Notes: generated from the letters alone by a model not told the origin. Shown: positions 36,690 to 47,480, counted from the first letter of the stretch. The stretch: 64,000 bases of DNA from Aldrovandia affinis (GCA_029706075.1 JAINUG010000198.1:1040501-1104500), one strand, 5' to 3'. A program made the numbers and translations.

Positions 36690-36800
36690 TGTGATCACGT
36701 GTAGATACCCGTGAATGAAATGTGACAACATGTGATCACGTGGACATACATGTGAATCACACACGGGATGTCCAAAAACACGTGATTCATGTGTGCAGAA
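36690..36800. repeat. Cluster of CACGTG/ATGTG inverted words
   Basis: 'gtgatcacgtg' occurs twice and 'cacgtgattcatgtgtg' mirrors 'catgtgaatcacacacg', making an imperfect palindromic patch beside the Tc1 end. It may be a decayed foldback element. Confidence 0.4.
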
Positions 36801-38066
36801 TTCATCTGCGAGGGAATTACATTTTAACACGAGTGGAAGATTGTATTTGAGAAGAACTGGTTTTCCTGGAGGAACCCGAGAAATGGCATTAATGGGGTCT
36901 TAAAAAGACGTCTTTACTGAAATGGAGGGGATTACGGAGTCTAAACCAGGTCACACCTCTAAGCTACAGGTAATAGCAGAGGCTTCATCTCAACTTGTGC
37001 GTTTGGAGTCACCGGCTTTCATCTCCTTCTAAAGTCGACGGCGGCGAGTTCCTGACGATCAGGGGTTCGTGTTTGTTCTCTGAATTGTGAATCCGATGAT
37101 GCGTTAATTCGTTCGTCGGCTTCTGGCGGGAGCGCTCTGTGGTAATTCAGCGTTGCTCACTGCAGTAAGCCGCGCGGGTTCGAGTTGGGGTGATCGCGGG
37201 GGACGGGGCCTCGTCCTATTCCGGGACAGCCCACTTTTTGACACGTGAGAGGAGACGATGCACGAGGAAGGACTCGGGTGCAAGGTCTGGACTGACTCCA
37301 GAGAAGTGGGCCAGGCACTCATTAACTGTGCAGAAGCAGCCGATGCGCTGAGGCTGAAGTAACGATGATGAAATGTGTGAAACTTTTCCAGCTTTTCACC
37401 TCCGCTCCTAAAGCTCATTTTATCAGTGAGGGGGATGCATTAGCTCTTGGAAGTAGACACATTTACAAATATTGTGAACAGCAGAATGGATGATAACAAC
37501 GTAGCGACAAATACAAATGAATATGGATCTGATTCTTGTGAAGCGATAACATTGCCATCTCGTCAATTGGTGTTTTCCCATAGGCAATATTATGCACATT
37601 TCATATTCCGCTAATTATGTTTCGCTATGGGAATTTCATTGTGTGATTACTCATCTCTATACATCTTTCTTAGGTTTTTGCAAAAAGAGGATTACCGTAT
37701 ATGAGATATGCCATTGACCTTTCAATTGCAACATCAGTACAGTCACAGTATCAACATCAGTCACTGTAGCTGACAATGACAGGTACTCATTGAAATTCAC
37801 TAAAAAAAAAAATATTAAATAATATGACAGGGCTGATATGAAGAGGGGAACATATGATACCTGACTCTATCCAGAGGTTTACTAAACCTTCACGATTACA
37901 TACCATTCAAACTCGACAGGTTTGTACAAATACGGAACTGGTGATTTAAGCTTGAACCACGCTTTGTTTCTGGGTAGCCCTTGATAACACGTGTGTGGGA
38001 ACTTTTCAGAAAATGGGATCGCATGCGTAAACATGATCAGAACATGAACAGAAAATCACAGAATAT
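36801..38066. other. Unique sequence with a CpG-rich block
   Basis: 37030-37270 has roughly 25 CpG sites in 240 bp, well above its surroundings. No exon, TATA box or repeat was recognised there. Confidence 0.4.
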
Positions 38067-38215
38067 GTGGTTCTGTGTGGCTCAGTAGGTGGAGCATGGT
38101 GTTTACAATGCTTAGGGTGTGGGTTCGATTGCCATTGGGGCCACATATACTGAACAAAGTGTGCATTCACTACTGTAAGTTGCTTTGGATAGAAGCGTCT
38201 GCTAAATGGCATATA
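38067..38215 (+). mobile_element. tRNA-derived SINE ('tggctcagtagg' type), copy 2
   Basis: A-box 'tggctcagtagg', B-box 'gggttcgattgcc', 'ccacatatactg', and the tail 'gtaagttgctttggatagaa', 'ctgctaaatggcatat'. The 3' end runs into an AT microsatellite. Confidence 0.88.
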
Positions 38216-38218
38216 CTG

Positions 38219-38250
<32 letters not shown>

Positions 38251-38265
38251 CTGTATATAGTATAG
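38216..38265. repeat. AT microsatellite
   Basis: AT tract with a few C and G interruptions, probably grown from the tail of the adjacent SINE. Confidence 0.85.
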
Positions 38266-38268
38266 TTA

Positions 38269-38440
38269 CAGTACCGATAAAAAGTTTTAGAACACCCCCA
38301 TTTTCCAGTTTTTACTGAAATTTAAGCAGTTCAAGTCTAATGAATAACCTGAAATGGTACAAAGGTAAGCAGTAAACTGCCAGAGGTTAAAAAAAAGTTT
38401 AGGTTACAAAAACTGAAAAATAATGTATATGATTATTATA
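38269..38440. mobile_element. Tc1-like transposon left end
   Basis: 'cagtaccgataaaaagtttt' follows a TA at 38267-38268 and continues with 'agaacacccccattttccag' and 'ctgccagaggtt', the long terminal region of a fish Tc1 family. No matching right end or transposase is visible, and the inner boundary is approximate. Confidence 0.72.
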
Positions 38441-39139
38441 ATTCAGTTAAGAGTTTGCTTGTTTCATGAACCACTAATTCAGAAGAAGCTTGTTTTTCAA
38501 AGGTGTTTAATGGAATTCAGTTTTAGCAGAGTGTGTGTCCCTGTAAATTCAAATTTTACCATGGAGCTATTCAACCTAGCCAGGTACTATGCAGTGATCA
38601 CCATACATCTGCACTCCCTTCTAACTCATTCTCATGCGTGACTTAGAGACATGGCCATCTACAGTGGCTGAGAGTGACAACTGTCACTACTGACTGCAGA
38701 CAGTGACGCTTCACCTGGCCAGGTACAAACCAAGGCATTATGTCACAAGGGGTATGGCAGAAGACGATGGGAACATGGTTACACAGAGGATTAGAACAAA
38801 GAATTACAGCTAAAAAATGTTGAATAAATACTTGAATAACTTGATAACAAGATAACACATGCAGGTGTTTGAGGACTGGTTTAAAATGAAAAATCAACTG
38901 TAAAATACCAATGATTGTATCTCCAAATGTTAAAATTGCTACATAGATATGATCTAAAGGGGGGGCAGTGAATAAACCTGCAACCTGTGCTTGCTGTTCA
39001 TCATGGTGCTGTTCATCATGGCCTGTTGCCTAGAAGCAGTGATGGTTGATATGGTTCTGAAGCGGATAACAGCATAATGAAATAAATTGAGTGAGTGAGT
39101 GGGTGGGTGAGTGAGATCTCCCCCCTCCCTATTTCTTAA
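38441..39139. other. Unique sequence
   Basis: GAGT/GGGT low complexity at 39088-39114. Part of 38441-38640 could be interior of the Tc1-like element, but I cannot confirm this. Confidence 0.35.
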
Positions 39140-39442
39140 AACATCATGACCTGTCTATGCATTAATGATCATAGTTTGTTGGTATCAAATCAGAGAGTAA
39201 GAGGCCACAGGTGGAAATTAGTTCGAGGCAAATTCCGCACGGATATTAGGATGTTTTTCTTTACACAGAGAGTTGTCAATGCCTGGAACAGCTTGCCAGG
39301 TCAGGTAGTAGAGGTAGAAACACTTGGGCTATTCAAGTCCTGGCTAGATGCAGAACTAGATATTCTTTAGATTAGGACATGACGAGCCTAGTTGGTCTGA
39401 ACAGCCCATTATCGTCATTATGTATTCCTATGTTATGTTCTT
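39140..39442 (+). mobile_element. CR1/L2-type LINE 3' end with reverse-transcriptase C-terminus
   Basis: The plus-strand frame to 39370 encodes 'FFTQRVVNAWNSLPGQVVEV' and ends 'FKSWLDAEL', the conserved C-terminal tail of CR1/L2/Rex1-clade reverse-transcriptase proteins. The stop is followed by a short 3' UTR, 'ggtctgaacagcccattatc', and a terminal 'tgttatgttctta'. A related 3' UTR lies at 59236-59292. The element is severely 5'-truncated, which is usual for LINEs. Confidence 0.85.
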
Positions 39443-40639
39443 AAAGCTGATAAATAGCCCTTTCAAATGATATGACATACAGTAGCACAATATTCATAAA
39501 CTTTTAATAAGGGAAGGAAAAACACTCCCAAAAATGTTTTTCTTCTAAGAAAATCAATGTTTCTTCCCCTCAAACAACTGCCATTTTGACTACTTTCAAA
39601 TGAAGGTAGAGAAAGGGTTGGAGCATATTGATTCCCTATTTTGTAAGCATTTAGTGTAAGAGTTGCATGCTTTTTAGTGACTGATGGTGTTTTCAAATTC
39701 TATGTACGGAATGTTCCATGCTCAGGCGCTATCTTATCTGGACAGTAGAAGAAGAAGATATCTGCACCATGGCATATTACAAATAGCATTTAGTCTTACA
39801 TATGATATAAGAGCAATATAAGAGTAAAAAAATGCATTTTATTGAAAAAAAAAAAAGATATAAGGTTCGTGGGTTACATTGTCTGTTGGGGTTAATTATG
39901 GGCTTAAATAATTATTGAAACTATAGAACATCTGTGGACCATTAGATTTGAGAATCAAAGGGAGTGTCATTCCCCATTTGATCTACTGCATGAAGTATGC
40001 AATCTTAGTGACTGTTCAATCTCTAACTGAGGCTAATGTCATTGAAATTGATCAATTTTGCCTTTCACTTTTCTCTGAACATTGTCAATCAGTCATGATT
40101 TAAAGTTTGTGTGCACATTTTAACAAAGTGGAAAAATTGAACTTGGCTGTTCCGTTGTGGCATAATTCATAGCTAAATATGTAAATGTAATTCATGAACA
40201 TATTTGATGTAAGAACAATGCTTTTAGCCATTTTCTGTAACCCAGTACAAAAGTTGCTTTACCTTTCTGAGCAATCAATTTTTATTTTATGTGTGCATTG
40301 CAATGGAGATTATTCTTATAGCCAGTGGTGTCTCTAGCACAGATGTTACCAAGGTCCTGGACAGCCAGAGGTTCTGCGTTTTCTTTTCAATTTCACCTTA
40401 AACTCAATCAATTTAGCGATTAAAGAAACAACCAGGCAAGACGGTGCAATGAACTGCTTTAATTTATCAATAACAATTGGGTAACAACTTTCTGGGAACC
40501 AGGGTTGGGGGATCCTTGCTCTAGTCACACTGTAACAACACATTTATTTAACTTGCCTACAGAACTAGTTAGCTATCTGCAGACACTGTGCTGATAAACA
40601 ATAGAAGTTGCCAACTGACTGGGACACTGGGAGAGGTGG
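39443..40639. other. Unique AT-rich sequence
   Basis: No recognised repeat or exon; A run at 39846-39857. Confidence 0.4.
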
Positions 40640-41045
40640 AGGGAGGAGTAAAGAGGGCTGCATCTCCCTTTTGGCTGCTGTGAAGTGCTCCTGTTCCCTC
40701 CCACAGCCTGGAGAGGACTACAGGACCTTGAACAGCAGCGGCCTCACTTACAGGCAGGCTCACCTGAGGCTAATGAGCAATCAACTCAGCTGTGAGCCAT
40801 TGCCTTTGTTAGGGCATTATAAAAGCACAGCCTGCCATGCCTGAAGTGAGTTTTGCGGGGCATGGAGGCAGAAGTTGCTGTTTCCCCTCTATGGCATAGT
40901 TTTGAGTTAACTACTGTATTTTCGTGTTTTGTTTTATTTTCTTTCTAGAAGAATATAATAAATTGGCCATTGGCCTATTGTAACTCTGCTTTTGGTTTGA
41001 TCTTTCATCCACTCACCACCTGGCATGGTCTGTATCAAGTTTTAT
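40640..41045 (+). promoter_or_regulatory. LTR-like stretch with TATA box and polyA signal
   Basis: A clean 'gggcattataaaagcacagc' TATA context near 40812-40831 is followed about 140 bp later by 'aataaa' near 40968 and a T/G-rich segment, the U3-R-U5 order of a retrotransposon LTR. I could not find paired TG...CA ends, a TSD or a second copy. A stray promoter or chance remain possible. Confidence 0.3.
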
Positions 41046-41344
41046 GTGTTGAAATAAACCCTAAACCCTAAACATTAACTCACCTTGCCAGTAGCTTCTG
41101 TACAACCACGCACTGTAACTGATCTTGCCAGATAATGTTAGCTATAGTTAACCAGATCTTCCTTCCATATTACATTTTAACATATCTTCTCCCTAATGTC
41201 TCTCAGCCAATAACAGTGTGGTTAGGTGGCCAGCGAAGCCCTGTATGAAAATGTCAGCGCACTGCCAAGTTCGACAAAATGCTTCTGAGACAGCACTGCC
41301 CTGGACACTGCTTTAATTTGGGGGGAAATATTTCTGCTGAGGAA

Positions 41345-42070
41345 CAGTCTTATTGTCTCACTTGAAGTCAAATATAAGTTGACAAGATTTCAGCCATTTC
41401 AGGCAATCTATCTTTAAAAGAAAAGCTGACCAAGGCCAATGCACAACAACGCCTAACTTGGTGTAATGAGCACAAAACCTTCTTCTGAGACTTCTGAGTA
41501 GTGGAAGAAAGTAATATGGTCTGCTGAGTCATCTTTTGCTCCTTTTTTTCCCTATATCTAGACAGATTTATGTTTGGAGAAAGCCAAAAGAAGCCTTTAT
41601 CCCATATTGCCTGCTCCCAACTGTTAAACATGGTGGTGGATCTGTAATGATATGGGCAGCCATCTCATGGGAGTCATTGGGTCCGAGTATTACTCAGTAG
41701 AATCACAGCCAAGGGATACAAATACATTTTAGGCATCCAGGTGCACCCTGGTACAAATATTGTTTCCTCAAGATTTTCCCATATTCAAAGATGAAAACAC
41801 ACTGCTAACTGGAATCAAGAGTGGTTTCATGAACACCAGGATGAGGTCAAACACCTTCCATGGCCTCCAAAATCACCAGATCTAAACATCATTGAACCTT
41901 TATGGGAAGTTCTAGAACGTAGAACCGGAGTTCCTTCCTTCTTGAAGAATACCCCACTATGAACAGTTGAAAACTTATATAACGGCATTCCAAGAATGAT
42001 TGAAGCTGTTCCAAAGGCAAAGGACGGCCCAAATCCTTATCAGTTCATAAATAGTCATACATTGTTTTGT
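41345..42070 (+). mobile_element. Tc1-like transposase relic
   Basis: Plus-strand translation, across several frameshifts and stops, gives Tc1 landmarks in order: 'RLTWCNEHKTFF' near 41450, 'VWRTP/FGESQKK'-like sequence near 41575, 'HGGGSVMIWAAI'-like sequence near 41630, and 'LPWPPKSPDLNIIEPLWEVL' near 41860, ending 'IPRMIEAVPKAKDGPNPY'. The last motif carries the region of the third catalytic acidic residue. No terminal inverted repeats were located, so only the decayed gene body remains. Confidence 0.88.
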
Positions 42071-42212
42071 GTTTCAATTATATATTTATTCAGTTAGCTG
42101 CAGCTTATAGAACAGTGCATACAATAAGGCTAGACAAACACCAGAATAGATACAGAAATGAACTGAAACAGAATTGAAACAAATATGGGGTTGCTGTTCT
42201 GTTACTTTAGTT

Positions 42213-42792
42213 CAGGGGTTCTCGATCCTGGTCCTGGAAGCCTGCAGGGTATGCTGGTTTTCATAATCACCAAGAAATTTAGACAAAAGAGAGCTGGCGG
42301 ATGGCGTAGTGGTCTAACGCACCACGCTTCGGAGTGGTGTGCCCTGCCCGTCAGGGACACGGATCGAAACCCGCGTCTCTACCAGACCGGCCCTGGTCGT
42401 CAGCCCGATCGGAGGTGGCATTTGGCTGTCCACCTCCGGGGGAGGGGGGAGGGAGAGCCGGCACGAGTCCGTCGAGGAGAAGGTTAAGGCGTCCGTGGAA
42501 GAATTCCCGTCTCGGAAGAGGCGGGAACAATCGGCCAGGAATGTGTGTCTCGCTCCCGGAGGACGGGCGACGGATTCGTGGGGGTGGGGAATTGAAATAA
42601 ATAGAGGGTTTAATTGGCAACCAAATTGGGAGAAAAACTGGAAAAAATCTGAAATAAATGTATAGTATAGAAATTTAGACAAAAGAAACCAGGTGAGGTG
42701 AGTTAGCCGCTTTAACTCATCAATTAAGTGGTGAGAAACAATGAACTCCAGCACAACCTGCAGCCCTCCAGGACCAGTATTTAGAACCCCTG
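42213..42792. mobile_element. hAT-like MITE split by a nested SINE
   Basis: The left end is 'caggggttctcgatcctggt'; the right end in reverse complement is 'caggggttctaaatactggt'. Inner arms match ('ctggaagcctgcaggg', 'aggtgaggtgagtta'). Without the SINE at 42291-42668 and its duplicated site it would be about 185 bp. Flanking 8-mers 'ctttagtt' and 'cttttggt' agree at six positions, consistent with an old hAT TSD. Confidence 0.85.
42291..42668 (+). mobile_element. Nested tRNA-derived SINE, subfamily B, with 18-bp TSD
   Basis: The head 'gctggcggatggcgtagtgg' includes an A-box, and the B-box region is 'acggatcgaaacccg'. The body has 'gagagccggcacgagtccg' and the tail 'accaaattgggagaaaaact'. A perfect 18-bp duplication 'agaaatttagacaaaaga' at 42273-42290 and 42669-42686 lies inside the older MITE, so the SINE arrived later. 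Frames up to 185 codons here are repeat-derived. Confidence 0.95.
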
Positions 42793-42810
42793 CTTTTGGT
42801 TCATCTAAGC

Positions 42811-43065
42811 CAGTGGTGGGCAATTCTGGTCCTGGAGGGCCGGTGTGTATGCAGGGTTTTTTTTCTACCAATTACCATGGCTCAATTAGCTAACGAGTTG
42901 GATACGCCAATGCTGGTTCACTTGTAGACTAGACCACAGTAGCATGTCCCATATGGGAACACAAGACACTTCAGCTGTCATTCATGCGCTTATCAAGAAA
43001 TTTGGCTAAAATGTCAAGTTGCCATGAAATCCAGAAATGGATACGGCCCTCCTTGCCCATCCCTG
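42811..43065. mobile_element. hAT-like MITE with perfect 8-bp TSD
   Basis: The left end 'cagtggtgggcaattctggt' and the right end (reverse complement 'cagggatgggcaaggagggc') are inverted. The duplication 'atctaagc' is perfect at 42803-42810 and 43066-43073. The inner part 'ctaccaattaccatggctca' matches the fragment at 56164-56300. Confidence 0.9.
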
Positions 43066-43073
43066 ATCTAAGC

Positions 43074-44540
43074 TATTATGGTATTTTTTCTATCAGCTAA
43101 TTTATGGAGGCAAGAGTCAAGTCCAACTGATTAGTAAATGTTTGTGATCGTTTAGTAAATGCTGTGGCAGGCAATGATGCTGGGTAGCCGTTTGACAGCT
43201 GGTGAGTTATGCTGTTCATTTCCCCCATTCCAAAAGATGATCGGCTTTAGAGGCGATTCACCAAAAAAACATAACCCCTGCAAAACTCCAGCCTGCTGTC
43301 CTGTCTGCAACAATCTCAATCACCCCGTGCCTGCTCCTCCCCTTGCACCCTTCGTCTAAGGTGCACAAACACAAACAGTCATACATTTTATTCTTCCTCT
43401 CCCTCTCCCTCTTCCTCTTCTTCCTCCTGAGGTCCATAGCATCTTCATTCCCGCGCCCCCCCTTATGGGAGGCATTAAGAATTCTGCAGACGTGCGCAGG
43501 GCTGAGGGGGGGGGGCGCAGACGGCAGGCCCCCGGGCTGTCAGAGCGTCCCCTACGCCAGGTTCCTCTTCCCTGTTGTTATTTATCATCCCGGCTGCCTG
43601 GTCGATCAGCATTCCTGCCTCCCGGCAGCCGCCCCATAAACAGCTGAGCTAGCCTTAGTGGCTAAAAAATCTCTCTCATTGTGCAGGGTCTCAGGAGCCC
43701 AGCGCTATTAATCAGGAAACACGGCGAGCTGACAGCCAGCGGGGGCCCCCGTGCGCGGGGAGGGCCAGGGTAGCACTCGAAGATCAGTGTAATTACATGC
43801 GATGGACAACCCTCTAATTGGTTCATTAAATATGTTGCCTTCTGTGTTGGGATTGCTTTTGTTCCGTGAGATTGATTTGCAGAGCTTTGGATAACTACGC
43901 TCGGAGTTTCTGTTGTTTATTGTTTATTTTTATATTTTTGGCGGTATAAACATGATATTACGTGTTTGTTTGTTTCCACTGATCACTGAGTCCTTCCACC
44001 AGTTGAAAGCTCTTCGGTAATTCTTAAAAAATTTTTTTTTTTTTTTTTCCCAAGATGGAAAGTATCTAATTGTGTTTAAAAAGATAATAAACAATTTTAT
44101 TTAATGCAAGCTTGGGCTGCAACGCATCTAAAGAATAATGTTGTTCAGGTGCAAATCACTGGTGGGCCACAAAATTTCACACAGGGCGGATTAAATGTAC
44201 ACGGCCCCTTTGTAATTAAGATGGATTCTAGCAATAAAGCTGTATTTATGATCAAATCTGCCTTGCCGGCATATTCATTTTTAATGCATACCTGCCTGAT
44301 TTTCAAAGCTGACTTTGCCCGTGAAACATGAAATAACTCTACTGGGCTTTTATGCTTCGAGTGAGGAATAGCTTTTTTTATATCAGATAACCTGACAATA
44401 GTAAATCAGGTAGGAGTCACCTGAAGGTCACCCTGTGGGAGTTGCCTTCCCCGTCGCCTGTTATTGCTGTTACATCCATCTTGAGAATTTTTTGATCATT
44501 TTTCACTAGGGTAAAATGTGTAAATAAGGATGGAAACATC
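43074..44540. other. Unique sequence, GC-rich then possibly conserved
   Basis: 43430-43640 is GC-rich, including a nine-G run and 'gcccccgggc'. From 43640 to 44340 the sequence has ATTA/TAAT words, few runs and a balanced texture resembling developmental conserved non-coding DNA; an open frame at 44104-44331 is probably incidental. A T run lies at 44033-44050. Confidence 0.4.
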
Positions 44541-44753
44541 TACATTTTACATTTTACATTTTAGCAGACGCTCTTATCCAGAGCGACTTACACAGTTTAA
44601 ATTTTTTTTCATACAATCCATTTATACAGCTCGATATTTTTACTGAAGCAATTCAGGTTAAGTACCTTGCTCAAGGGTACAACAGCAGTGCCCCACCTGG
44701 GAATTGAACTTGCAACCTCTGAGTTACAAGCCCATTGCACTACACTGCCAGGC
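44541..44753 (-). mobile_element. tRNA-derived SINE with CR1/L2-like tail, reverse
   Basis: The tail at left, repeated 'acatttt' then 'agcagacgctcttatccaga', is followed by 'caattcaggttaagtacctt' and 'gggaattgaacttgcaacct'. It resembles 20925-21108 closely and is complete to the head. Confidence 0.9.
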
Positions 44754-44754
44754 C

Positions 44755-44929
44755 TAAAAAGTCTGATTTAATATGTTTTAATTTCAGGCTGTAGGGCAAC
44801 AAAAGGTGAGGTTCTCGAGACGGGGCGAAGACATAGATGTTAAAGGGGCACCATAAATCCATTTTTGATTCCATGAAGCAAGAAAATAAAATGTGAAAAA
44901 TGCCAAAGGGGTGAATATTTTTTATACCC

Positions 44930-44933
<4 letters not shown>
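44755..44933. mobile_element. Tc1-like transposon right end
   Basis: It ends 'gggtgaatattttttatacc' then 'cactg', whose complement 'cagtgggtataaaaaatatt' followed by 'caccccttt' is a known fish Tc1-type terminus. It abuts the SINE on the left and the GT microsatellite on the right, with no opposite end. Confidence 0.72.

Positions 44934-44935
<2 letters not shown>

Positions 44936-44985
<50 letters not shown>
44936..44985. repeat. Pure GT microsatellite
   Basis: About 25 uninterrupted GT units between two Tc1-like ends. Confidence 0.95.
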
Positions 44986-44988
<3 letters not shown>

Positions 44989-45249
44989 CGAACCTTTAAT
45001 GGAAGTAAGATTATTTTAAAAAAGAAAAAAATCCTTATCAAAAAATAAACATTTTTCTCAAAATGATTATATGATTTTATCATGAGGGAAACCAGATGTT
45101 TTTTTTCTTTGAATCATTTTACTTCCATTAAAGGTTAGATTTCTCTCATATTTTGAGTGTAAGATCAAGCTGGTGAACAACAAAGACATGTTTTCATTGT
45201 CTTTCTTGCTCATCTTTACCAAGATTGCCAATCATTCTGGAGGGCACTG
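44986..45249. mobile_element. Non-autonomous Tc1-like foldback element lacking its outer left end
   Basis: The right end 'ccaatcattctggagggcac' plus 'tg', then TA at 45250-45251, matches 11760-11954. Inside, 'aacctttaatggaagtaa' (44991-45008) is the perfect complement of 45119-45136, so both inner terminal-repeat arms are present. The outer left arm should continue into 44985 and beyond but is replaced by GT repeats. There is no transposase. Confidence 0.82.
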
Positions 45250-45299
45250 TAGGTGGTAATAAACTTGCCTTAACCAGAACTTTGGAGAGAGGACCTTGC

Positions 45300-45540
45300 T
45301 AGGTTGGACCTCATAAACCCGAGCACATTTCACGAAATATTTGTCCCAATACAGTTTACAGCAGGCCTGGCCTACAGCCCCATAAAAGCAAACCTTGGTC
45401 AACAGTGGCAAGGAGCAACACCTTGGTGGAACAAATGGAAAGAAACCCTGGGAGGAGCCAGACTCAAGAGGGGGAGTCCGTCCGTCCGTCTGTCCATCCA
45501 TCTGTCCGTCCGTCCTCCTCTAGCCAGCTGAAGGTTTAAG
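45300..45540 (-). repeat. Dispersed fish repeat, reverse copy, with GGAC expansion
   Basis: On the minus strand it reads 'cttgagtctggctcctccca', 'gggtttctttcc', 'ccttgccactgttg' and 'ggggctgtaggccaggcctg', matching 51980-52435. A CCGT/CTGT tandem tract at 45478-45520 interrupts its 'gaggatgggc' end. Confidence 0.7.
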
Positions 45541-47311
45541 TTCATAATGACCAACAACAGTCAAAAGTTCAAATGAGCTAGTGGTGAGCAATGGAGGGGT
45601 GCAGGATTGGAGTTTAAACCATGTTTAAACCCATAGGGTAGCGAGGGCCTTTGTCTGTTGCACCGTGCGATCACTGGTGATGAGCCATGCCTCAGTATCT
45701 GAGTTTCCCATGATGCTCTGGGAAGGGAGACTCGTCAGGAACAAGGTTTCTGCTCTCAGGCTTCCTTTGAAATGTCTAGCAAGCTCAGGACAGCTCTGAC
45801 AGTATAATCTCCTATAGTTTTTTTTATATGCTCTGCTAATAAACCCCAGTCTTGGGCCTGTCTGCTGTTTTCTCCGCCCTCTGATGTGCCCAACAACTAT
45901 GTGCAATATCTGCCAGTTGCAACAGGATGCTCAGGTATTCTCTGAGCTCCAACATCAGTTCTAATATTTCCTGATTTCTTTTCCTCACCCGCTGTAACAG
46001 CAGCCCAGCCCATACAGGAAATGTGTAAATAAAGGATAGAAAAACATTTTCACTTGGCTGCAGGTATTGAGGGCATTTGGGTCTCTGAGCTCAGGGGAAC
46101 CGAACTGGAGTCCTAATGGAAGCGGGAAGGGGTGGTTGGAGTGCCCGTAATGTCCTCTTCCTCATTAGCATCACCCTCCAGTGGGGTGTCAGCCGCAGAC
46201 TACCCATGGTGCACCTGCCATAGAACAGTAAACCCTCTGGGCCTCTTTTTAAACAACAGGAAAAAAACATGGCTTCACTTTCACTTGCAGCAGGACAGAC
46301 AGGAAGACAGCAACCTCCAGGAGGCTGGTTTCAACAGAGACTGGCAGAATCCAGTCCGGTCCAGCGACGACATTGCTGGGCATGAATTAGCATGCACAGA
46401 CAACATATAAATTCAGGATCTGCCTCTCGAGTAGTGAGCGATCCATGTCGGAAGCAGCATCCATGTTGAAGTACGCTTTGTGGTTTGTTCCCATGAGAAC
46501 AGAGTAGGAATGTCTCTTCAGGTCTCGTGGGGCCCTCTTCCTGGAAGAGGCGGAGACTTCAGCAGCACTTTGTGAGGAAGCTTCGATGAGATGCCTCTCA
46601 TGCTGGTGTTCACTCCACCTCGGTATTCTCTCAGTTTAATTATCCAGGAGCTTGCAGATTCTCTCTCTACTTATCCAAGGGCTTGCAGTTCATTGCCTGC
46701 CGGGCGAGATTAGACTCAATGAGTTGCTTCAATAGTGATTCCATTTTTGTTATGATTTATGGTAACGGTTATGTGCTCTTGGCTGCTTTCTCCACAACGT
46801 GTACGATTTTCCGAGCATTGAGCCATATCTTACAAAGCCAGCGAGCGTAAAACCGATACACAGAGACAATTATGAAATGAAAACGATGAATTTGTTGTTG
46901 CTGCTTTCAAACTCAACAAGTGAAAAGCAAAATTCGCACCAAGCTCCTTCTGTGGTCCCCCGCTGTAACCCAAACCAATAAGCGGTTTGGCAGAGGGGTC
47001 ACTCACGTTATATTAGTTCAATTACACGGGGAGTTAAATGAAAGGCAAGAGAGGGCAGTCACTTACTACTGCTAAGCCAACAGAACAAATTTAAATAGAG
47101 ATACAAAGACCTCAAGAAAATCTTACATTGAAAGTGAAAATACAATTGAGACTTACATGGCTGAATATAGGAGACTCAGATTTGAGTTGCAATAGCGCAT
47201 GCAATGGGGAGATAAGTCGAAAATGTATGCACCTCACCTGTCTGTCCATATTCAGACTTATTGGGCAAACCCCCCAAAAAACACACACTAACCTTTTTCT
47301 TTCCCAGTGTT
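45541..47311. other. Unique sequence with a possible conserved block
   Basis: No repeat family or exon was recognised. 46690-46960 lacks low-complexity sequence and resembles regulatory DNA; the 60-codon frame there has no known motif. Confidence 0.35.
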
Positions 47312-47480
47312 ACAGGTATGATACGCAGCTGCCTGCAATGATGTCTATCACTGTATTACTGCACTGAACTCTTGCGCTAACTATGATTGTTCCTACCATG
47401 TATTAATGCACATCTTGTAAGTCGCTCTGGATAAGAGCGTCTGCTAAATGCTTAAAATGTAAATGTAATGTAAAATGTAT
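47312..47480 (+). mobile_element. LINE-like 3' end sharing the SINE tail
   Basis: 'caggtatgatacgcagctgc', 'ctgtattactgcactgaact', 'tgtattaatgcacatcttgt' and then 'gataagagcgtctgctaaat'. The reverse copy at 52160-52318 is colinear, and 27470-27566 is a shorter member. With no tRNA head, it fits a 5'-truncated CR1/L2-type LINE. Confidence 0.7.

Noticed and set aside
41058-41074. Telomere-like CCCTAAA repeat
   Set aside because: Only two units, and not the vertebrate telomere sequence.
42314-42871. 185-codon minus-strand open frame
   Set aside because: Lies across the nested SINE and hAT MITE; it is read from repeat DNA.
44104-44331. 75-codon open frame as a gene
   Set aside because: No motif or context; the region looks like non-coding DNA.
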